A DNA stretch of 64,000 nucleotides, taken from positions 2,728,001-2,792,000 of the forward strand of contig NZ_CP019239.1 in NCBI RefSeq assembly GCF_001955715.1. The letters are read 5' to 3'. The stretch's first letter is position 1. The number at the start of each line of letters is the position of its first letter. This document shows positions 58,348-64,000 of the stretch, piece after piece. Made by a program: the position numbers and the translations under genes. This DNA comes from Rhodoferax saidenbachensis (GTDB lineage: Bacteria; Pseudomonadota; Gammaproteobacteria; Burkholderiales; Burkholderiaceae_C). The notes under the pieces are model-generated. The model searched no databases. It saw nothing but the letters and a program-made list of their open reading frames with translations, and had not been told where the DNA came from.

Positions 58348-61290
58348 ATGCAAGCACCGCTTCTTCTTCTCGTAGCCCTGCCTTTCATCGGTAGCCTGAT
58401 CGCATCCGTACTGCCGTCCAACGCGCGCAATGCGGAGTCCACACTCGCTGGGCTCATCGCGCTGGCATGTGCTGTACAGGCCGCACTGTATTTCCCTGAA
58501 ATAGCCGCCGGCCACGTCATCCGCCAGCAGATCGAATGGCTGCCTTCACTGGGCATGAACTTCACGCTGCGCATGGACGGCTTTGCGTGGATGTTCTCGA
58601 TGCTGGTGCTCGGCATTGGTGCGCTGGTGGTGCTGTATGCGCGCTACTACATGTCGCCGGCCGATCCGGTGCCGCGTTTCTTCTCGTTTCTGCTCGCCTT
58701 CATGGGTGCGATGAGCGGTGTGGTGTTGTCGGGCAACCTGATACAGATCGCGCTGTTCTGGGAGCTGACCAGCCTGTTCTCGTTCCTGCTCATCGGCTAC
58801 TGGCACCACCGGCGGGACGCGCGGCGCGGCGCGCGCATGGCGCTCACAGTCACTGGCGCGGGCGGCCTGTGCCTGCTGGCCGGCATGCTGGTGCTGGGCC
58901 ACATCGTGGGTAGCACCGACCTGGACGTGGTGCTGGCCGCTGGCGAACAGGTCCGCGCCCATGCGCTGTACCCGGTGGTGCTGGTGCTGGTGCTGTTGGG
59001 CGCTTTCACCAAGAGTGCGCAGTTCCCCTTCCACTTCTGGCTGCCACACGCGATGGCCGCGCCCACGCCGGTTTCCGCCTACCTGCATTCGGCAACGATG
59101 GTGAAAGCAGGTGTATTTCTGCTGGCGCGCCTGTGGCCCGTGCTTGCGGGCAGCGAGGAGTGGTTCTGGATCGTCACACTCACGGGCCTGGCCACGCTGC
59201 TGATCGGCGGTTTCTCGGCGATTTTCCAGAACGACCTGAAAGGCGTTCTGGCCTATTCGACCATCTCGCACCTGGGCCTGATCACCACGCTGCTGGGGCT
59301 CAATAGTCCGCTGGCAGCGGTGGCGGCGGTGTTTCACATCATCAACCACGCCACTTTCAAGGCATCGCTGTTCATGGCGGTGGGCATCGTCGACCATGAA
59401 ACCGGCACGCGCGATATCCAGCGCCTGTCCGGCCTGTGGCGCTATATGCCGATCACCGCCACGTTGACCATGGTGGCGGGCGCGGCGATGGCCGGCGTGC
59501 CGCTGCTCAACGGCTTCATCTCCAAGGAGATGTTTTTCTCCGAGGCCGTATTCGTGACCTCTGCCCCCTGGTTTGACCACCTGCTGCCCGTGGCCGCGGT
59601 GGTGGCCGGGGCTTTCAGCGTGGCCTATTCACTGCGCTTCACCGTGGAAGTGTTCTTTGGCCCCGACACCTGCAATGCCCTGCCGCGCCAGCCACACGAG
59701 CCGCCGCATTGGATGCGGGTGCCGATCGAGTTGCTGGTGCTGGCCTGCCTGGTGGTGGGTACGCTGCCGCAATGGTCGGTGGGCCAGGTGCTGGCGGTGG
59801 CCGCCACACCGGTGGTGGGCGGCACGCTGCCGCCCTTTGACCTGGCCGTGTGGCACGGCTTCAACACGCCGCTGGTGATGAGCCTGGTAGCCATGACCTT
59901 GGGTATCGCGTTGTATGCGCTGCTGCGCCGGCCGATGGCCGCTGGGCAATTTGTGCGGCCGCCGCTGCTGGGCCGCTTCAGCGGCAACACCGCTTTTCGC
60001 CGTGTGCTGGCGCAGTTGACGGCGGCCAGCCGCGTGCTGCTGCGCGTGCTGAGCACCCACCGACTGCAGCCGCAGGTGCTGCTGATGATGGTGGTGACGC
60101 TGGCGGCCGCGCTGGCATCGCTGTGGCTCACGCTGCGCGCACCGACAGTGTGGACAGGTACGCGCCCCATACTCACCTTCTCACCGATGTTTGCACTGCT
60201 GTGGGTTGTCGGCATCGTGGCCGCCGTCAGCGCCACCTGGCAGGCCAAGTACCACCGCCTCACCGCGCTGGCGCTGATGAGCGTGGCGGGCCTGTGCACC
60301 GTCATTACCTTCGCCTGGTTCTCGGCGCCGGACCTGGCGCTCACCCAGCTCTCGGTGGAGGCGGTGACCACGGTGCTCTTTGTGCTGGGCCTGCGCTGGC
60401 TGCCCAAGCGTATTGAGCAGCAGGACTATGAACCCACCTTGCTGGCGCGTGTGAAAGCCCGGGCACGCCGCTCACGCGATCTGCTGGTGGCGCTGGGCGC
60501 CGGTATTGGTATGGCGACGCTGTCGTACGCGGTGATGACACGCAACTTCCCGCAAAGCATTTCGCCGTTTTTCCTGGAGCGCGCCGTACCCGAGGGGGGC
60601 GGCACCAATGTTGTCAACGTGATGCTGGTCGACTTCCGTGGCTTTGACACGCTGGGTGAGATCACCGTGCTGGGCGTGGTGGCGCTCACGGTGTACGCGC
60701 TGCTGCGCCGCTTCCGGCCCGCGCGTGAAAGCGTGATGCTGCCGCCGCAACAGCGGGCGGTGCCAGCCGACCTGGACACCGATCTCGTCAATGCGCAGAC
60801 AGACACCGACACCGCACGCGGTTACCTGCTGGTGCCTGCCGTGCTGATGCGCCTGCTGCTGCCCGTGGCAGCGGTGATCGCGGTCTACCTGTTCATGCGC
60901 GGCCACAACCTGCCCGGCGGCGGCTTCGTGGCGGGTCTGGTGCTGTCCACCGCGTTCATCGTGCAGTACATCGTCTCGGGTACGCAATGGGTCGAGGCGC
61001 ACATGCCTCTGGCGCCGCCACGCTGGATCGCCTTCGGCCTGCTGACGGCCTCAGGCACGGGGCTGGGCTCCTTCTTCTTCGGTTACCCCTTCCTGACAAC
61101 ACACATGGCGCATTTCACGCTGCCTTTGCTGGGCGAAATACACGTGGCCAGCGCCCTGTTTTATGACATCGGCGTATTCACACTGGTGGTGGGTGCCACA
61201 CTGCTGATCCTCACAGCGCTGGGCCACCAGGCCGTACGCGGCCGTCGCCAGCCGGGCCGTGTGCTGGCCACTCAAGCGTCGGGGGTCTGA
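58348..61290 (+). CDS. mrpA: Mrp-type Na+/H+ antiporter subunit A (MrpA with fused MrpB-like C-terminus)
   Basis: A 980-residue polytopic membrane protein. The N-terminal part (about 1-500) is homologous to the proton-pumping NuoL/NuoM subunits, with FTKSAQFPFHFWLPHAMAAP (Lys near 220) and HNDLKGVLAYSTISHLG-type motif at 293-310. The C-terminal part (about 790-960, RGHNLPGGGFVAGLVLSTAF) is the MnhB-like domain, so A and B are one polypeptide, the arrangement of group 2 Mrp operons in proteobacteria. The complex exchanges Na+ (or K+) for H+ and supports alkali and salt tolerance. First gene of the operon; shares one base with mrpC. Confidence 0.94.
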   Translation: MQAPLLLLVALPFIGSLIASVLPSNARNAESTLAGLIALACAVQAALYFPEIAAGHVIRQQIEWLPSLGMNFTLRMDGFAWMFSMLVLGIGALVVLYARYYMSPADPVPRFFSFLLAFMGAMSGVVLSGNLIQIALFWELTSLFSFLLIGYWHHRRDARRGARMALTVTGAGGLCLLAGMLVLGHIVGSTDLDVVLAAGEQVRAHALYPVVLVLVLLGAFTKSAQFPFHFWLPHAMAAPTPVSAYLHSATMVKAGVFLLARLWPVLAGSEEWFWIVTLTGLATLLIGGFSAIFQNDLKGVLAYSTISHLGLITTLLGLNSPLAAVAAVFHIINHATFKASLFMAVGIVDHETGTRDIQRLSGLWRYMPITATLTMVAGAAMAGVPLLNGFISKEMFFSEAVFVTSAPWFDHLLPVAAVVAGAFSVAYSLRFTVEVFFGPDTCNALPRQPHEPPHWMRVPIELLVLACLVVGTLPQWSVGQVLAVAATPVVGGTLPPFDLAVWHGFNTPLVMSLVAMTLGIALYALLRRPMAAGQFVRPPLLGRFSGNTAFRRVLAQLTAASRVLLRVLSTHRLQPQVLLMMVVTLAAALASLWLTLRAPTVWTGTRPILTFSPMFALLWVVGIVAAVSATWQAKYHRLTALALMSVAGLCTVITFAWFSAPDLALTQLSVEAVTTVLFVLGLRWLPKRIEQQDYEPTLLARVKARARRSRDLLVALGAGIGMATLSYAVMTRNFPQSISPFFLERAVPEGGGTNVVNVMLVDFRGFDTLGEITVLGVVALTVYALLRRFRPARESVMLPPQQRAVPADLDTDLVNAQTDTDTARGYLLVPAVLMRLLLPVAAVIAVYLFMRGHNLPGGGFVAGLVLSTAFIVQYIVSGTQWVEAHMPLAPPRWIAFGLLTASGTGLGSFFFGYPFLTTHMAHFTLPLLGEIHVASALFYDIGVFTLVVGATLLILTALGHQAVRGRRQPGRVLATQASGV

Positions 61291-61634
61291 TGGAAATCAT
61301 GCTCGCCATCGCCATCGGCGCCCTCACCACCTGCGGTGTCTGGCTACTGCTGCGCCCCCGGACCTACCAGGTCATCATGGGTCTGTCGCTGCTCAGTTAC
61401 GGCGTCAACCTGTTCATCTTCAGCATGGGCCGCCTGGCGGTGGACCTGGAGCCCGTGCTGGTGCCCGGCCAGCCGGTCACGCTGCAGTTCAACGCCGACC
61501 CCATGCCGCAGGCCCTGGTGCTGACGGCCATCGTCATCGGCTTCGCGATGACGGCGCTGTTCCTGGTGCTGCTGCTGGCGCAGCGTGGCTTCTTCGGCAA
61601 CGACCATGTGGACGGCCAAGGGGACGCCGAATGA
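61290..61634 (+). CDS. mrpC: Mrp-type Na+/H+ antiporter subunit C
   Basis: A 114-residue, three-helix membrane protein homologous to NuoK. Characteristic parts are RTYQVIMGLSLLSYGVNLFI (about 30-49) and DPMPQALVLTAIVIGFAMTA (about 71-90). Start overlaps the mrpA stop by one base and its end overlaps mrpD by 4 bp. Confidence 0.94.
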   Translation: MEIMLAIAIGALTTCGVWLLLRPRTYQVIMGLSLLSYGVNLFIFSMGRLAVDLEPVLVPGQPVTLQFNADPMPQALVLTAIVIGFAMTALFLVLLLAQRGFFGNDHVDGQGDAE

Positions 61635-63304
61635 TTCAGCATCTGTTGGTCATACCGGTACTGCTGCCGCTGCTTGCTGCCTGCCTGCTGCTGTTGGTCG
61701 GGGACCGCAGGCACCGCAGCCAGGCCACCTTGGGCGGGCTGGCTTTGCTGGCCAACCTGGGCGTCGCGCTGCTGCTCTTGGCGCAGGCCATGGGCGGCAC
61801 CGGCCCCAGCGCCTATGGTGTGTACCTGCCCTCCAACTGGGAGGCGCCGTTCGGCATCGTGCTGGTGCTCGACCGCCTGTCGGCCATGATGCTGGTGGTC
61901 GCTGCGGTGGTGGCGCTGATGGCGCAGCTGTTTTCTCTGGCGCGCTGGGACAAGGCCGGCGCGCATTTCCACGTGCTGTTGCAGATACAGGTGATGGGTG
62001 TCAACGGTGCATTTCTCACCGGCGACCTGTTCAATCTGTTCGTGTTCTTCGAGGTGATGCTGGCCGCATCGTACGGTTTGCTGCTGCACGGCTCGGGGCC
62101 GTCGCGTGTGAAGGCGGGGCTGCACTACGTCACCATCAATCTGGTGGCCTCATCGCTGTTCCTGGTGGGTGCGTCGATGATTTACGGCGTCACCGGCACA
62201 CTCAACTTTGCCGACCTGGCGGCAAAAATCCCGCTGCTGGCCGCACAGGATCGGCCGCTGTTGCACGCCGCCTGCGCGGTACTGGCCGTCGCCTTTTTGG
62301 CCAAGGCCGCGATGTGGCCGCTGAATGCCTGGCTCGTGCCCGCCTATTCCAGCGCCAGCGCGCCTGCGGGCGCGGTGTTTGCCTTGCTTACCAAGGTGGG
62401 CGTCTACGTGCTGCTGCGGCTATCGACGTTATGGTTCTCGCCGCAGGCAGGCGACTCGGCAGGCTTCGGCAGTGCCTGGCTGCTGTGGGGCGGCATGGGC
62501 ACATTGGCCTTTGGCGCACTCGGCATGCTGGCTTCGCAGCGGCCGGCGCGCCTGGCGGGTTTTGCGGTCATTGTCTCGTCAGGTACGCTGCTGGCCGTGG
62601 TCGGGCTGGCGCGGCCCGAGGTCACCGCGGGCGCGCTGTACTACCTGCCGACCTCCACGTTTGCGGTGTCGGCCTTCTTCCTGATCGCCGAATTGATGGA
62701 ACGCTCACGCCTGAGCGAGACCCGCTCCAGACTCGCACCGGAGGACGAAGAAGACCATTTGCCCTTTGCCCTGGCCGAGCAGGAACTGAACGAAGACACC
62801 AACCTGGACGACCAGCAAGAGGCGCTGATCGGCCGCCCCATACCAGCCGCCACAGCGCTGTTGGGCCTGGCTTTCATCGCCTGCACCCTGTTGGTGGCAG
62901 GCCTGCCACCGCTGTCCGGTTTTGTCGGCAAGGTGCTAATGCTGTCGGCCCTGCTGAAAGACACCGGCACCGTGGCCTGGACGTTGCTCACGCTGGTGGT
63001 GCTGTCGGGGCTGTTTGCGCTGGTGGCCCTGTCGCGGGTGGGCATGCGCTTCTTCTGGGCGCCCGTGAACCGCGCCGCGCCGGTACTGCGCGTGGCGGAA
63101 TTCCTGCCGATTGCTTTGCTGGTACTGCTGTGCGGCATCTACACGGTGCGCGCCGAGACTGTCATGGCTTACACCCGTTCCACCGTACAGGCCCTGTACA
63201 CACCGGCGGGCTACGTGCAGGCGGTAATGGGTGCGCGCCCGTTGCCCACCGCTACCAACGCCGACCGCCTGGGCCTGCCGCCGCCCCAGGCAGCGGCCCC
63301 ATGA
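61631..63304 (+). CDS. mrpD: Mrp-type Na+/H+ antiporter subunit D
   Basis: A 557-residue NuoN/NuoL-like subunit with about 14 membrane helices. It shows DLFNLFVFFEVMLAASYGLL near 133-152 (the conserved Glu of helix 5), FLAKAAMWPLNAWLVPAYSS near 221-240 and LPPLSGFVGKVLMLSALLKD near 424-443. An acidic insertion (EDEEDHLPFALAEQELNEDT) is in a cytoplasmic loop. Start chosen at MIQHLLVIPVLLPLL, overlapping mrpC by 4 bp; the upstream frame is in mrpA/mrpC coding sequence. Confidence 0.94.
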   Translation: MIQHLLVIPVLLPLLAACLLLLVGDRRHRSQATLGGLALLANLGVALLLLAQAMGGTGPSAYGVYLPSNWEAPFGIVLVLDRLSAMMLVVAAVVALMAQLFSLARWDKAGAHFHVLLQIQVMGVNGAFLTGDLFNLFVFFEVMLAASYGLLLHGSGPSRVKAGLHYVTINLVASSLFLVGASMIYGVTGTLNFADLAAKIPLLAAQDRPLLHAACAVLAVAFLAKAAMWPLNAWLVPAYSSASAPAGAVFALLTKVGVYVLLRLSTLWFSPQAGDSAGFGSAWLLWGGMGTLAFGALGMLASQRPARLAGFAVIVSSGTLLAVVGLARPEVTAGALYYLPTSTFAVSAFFLIAELMERSRLSETRSRLAPEDEEDHLPFALAEQELNEDTNLDDQQEALIGRPIPAATALLGLAFIACTLLVAGLPPLSGFVGKVLMLSALLKDTGTVAWTLLTLVVLSGLFALVALSRVGMRFFWAPVNRAAPVLRVAEFLPIALLVLLCGIYTVRAETVMAYTRSTVQALYTPAGYVQAVMGARPLPTATNADRLGLPPPQAAAP

Positions 63305-63308
63305 CACG

Positions 63309-63815
63309 ATGAAACCGACCATGCTGCGCAAACTCTTCCCTGCTCCTCTGCTGTCTCTGGCACTGGTCGCCCTTTGGATGGTGCTGAACCGCGACTATGG
63401 CCTGGGCCAATGGCTGCTGGCACTGCTGCTGGGCGTGGCCGTGCCCATCCTGACGCAACCGCTGCGGCCCACGCCAGTGCGCTTTCGCAAACCCTGGACC
63501 GCGTTCAAACTGTTTTGGCGCGTGGGCGGTGACGTTATCGTCTGGAACTGGCGTGTGCTGCTTGGCACGCTGGCACGCACACCACCGCGCGGTGCCTTCG
63601 TCACCGTGCCGCTGGACCTGCGCGACCCGAATGGCCTGGCCGTGTTGGCAGCCATCCTGTGCGTGATACCGGGCACCATCTGGAGCGAGCTGGCGCTGGA
63701 CCGCAGCGCGCTGCTGGTGCACATCTTTGACCTGCACGACGAACACGCAGCGCAGGCCGAGATCGACCTGATCAAAACACGCTACGAAAAACCACTGATG
63801 GAGATATTCGAATGA
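63309..63815 (+). CDS. mrpE: Mrp-type Na+/H+ antiporter subunit E
   Basis: A 168-residue subunit with two N-terminal membrane helices and a conserved cytoplasmic part (about 85-160). There PRGAFVTVPLDLRDPNGLAV, then ILCVIPGTIWSELALDRSAL and LLVHIFDLHDE match the MnhE/PhaE family. It starts 4 bp after the mrpD stop and overlaps mrpF by 4 bp. Confidence 0.93.
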   Translation: MKPTMLRKLFPAPLLSLALVALWMVLNRDYGLGQWLLALLLGVAVPILTQPLRPTPVRFRKPWTAFKLFWRVGGDVIVWNWRVLLGTLARTPPRGAFVTVPLDLRDPNGLAVLAAILCVIPGTIWSELALDRSALLVHIFDLHDEHAAQAEIDLIKTRYEKPLMEIFE

Positions 63816-64000
63816 GCACCCTACTGTTCGCCGCCATCGTCTTCACGCTTGCGTGTTACGTGCTGTCCATGGCACTGGCTCTGGTGCGCATGGTGCGTGG
63901 CCCTTCCGCACAGGACCGCGTGCTGGCCATGGACCTGATCTGGACCATAGGCATGCTGTTGCTGCTGGTACTGGCCATTCGTTACCGCAATTCGGCCTAC
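63812..64000 (+). CDS. mrpF: Mrp-type Na+/H+ antiporter subunit F (3' end outside window)
   Basis: The first 63 residues are present (starting MSTLLFAAIVFTLACYVLSM). They match MrpF, including RGPSAQDRVLAMDLIWTIGM, the conserved D-R-V-A-D-type motif. Family length is about 90, so about a third lies beyond the window; mrpG is expected next. Confidence 0.9.
   Translation, partial: MSTLLFAAIVFTLACYVLSMALALVRMVRGPSAQDRVLAMDLIWTIGMLLLLVLAIRYRNSAY

Noticed and set aside
1..64000. tRNA genes, rRNA, CRISPR arrays and complete insertion sequences
   Set aside because: I looked for T-loop motifs, evenly spaced repeats and transposase motifs and found none that hold up.

Overview
The window looks like chromosomal DNA of a betaproteobacterium of the order Burkholderiales, most likely Comamonadaceae and close to Rhodoferax or Polaromonas. 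Three things suggest this: high GC content throughout, gene neighbourhoods typical of that group (folK-pcnB-HAD-hda-AI2E//purM, SirB1-murJ//rpsT, argD-argF), and at least eight copies of a short dispersed repeat (core TGCGCAAGCAGCT...ATAGCA) that I associate with that family. There is no rRNA, tRNA, CRISPR array or complete insertion sequence that I can see.

Layout. 1-1.1 kb is the 3' part of a membrane/SPOR protein, followed by a 555-bp inverted-repeat element. 1.7-19.6 kb holds two sets of circularly permuted ATP-grasp, alpha-E and transglutaminase-type genes: split ATP-grasp + alpha-E with a nearby transglutaminase-DUF2126 giant, then a fused ATP-grasp/alpha-E protein overlapping a transglutaminase. 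comEC, a MITE-like element and an RND efflux pair lie between them. The first ATP-grasp gene has a good sigma-54 type promoter with NtrC-like boxes upstream. 19.6-23.5 kb carries a RidA protein and two tandem chemoreceptors. 23.5-36.7 kb is housekeeping: folK, pcnB, an HAD phosphatase, hda, a PerM-like transporter, purM, an orphan ParA, sirB1, murJ, rpsT, a minimal flagellar rod protein, DUF3579, argD and argF. 36.7-41.3 kb has a LysE exporter with its AraC regulator, a YkgJ protein, and an Lrp-type regulator divergent from kynU-kynA (tryptophan to anthranilate branch).

41.3-50.0 kb is one long operon: a GntR/FadR regulator, a TIGR04076 protein, an aldo/keto reductase, a branched-chain-type binding protein, an aldo/keto reductase fused to a RidA domain, and LivGFHM. 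It looks like an uptake and catabolic system for an unidentified substrate. Facing it at 50.1-53.9 kb is a five-gene minus-strand set: a small protein, a group II PLP decarboxylase, a PhyH-type dioxygenase, an alpha/beta hydrolase and an NTF2-like protein.

54.1-55.5 kb is an Rrf2 regulator overlapping a thioredoxin-reductase-like flavoprotein; an 8-bp-arm palindrome covers the Rrf2 start codon. 55.5-57.8 kb is a visibly AT-rich island with one large gene, a SIR2-domain protein preceded by a degenerate nuclease-like domain. It is probably a horizontally acquired phage-defence gene and is the best candidate for something undescribed. A decayed NIPSNAP gene marks its right side. 58.3-64.0 kb is the Mrp-type multisubunit Na+/H+ antiporter operon (A/B fused, C, D, E, start of F).

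Several copies of the dispersed repeats lie inside genes, where they remain in frame and add protein sequence: comEC (two places), the ATP-grasp/alpha-E fusion, the HAD phosphatase and probably the argF N-terminus.
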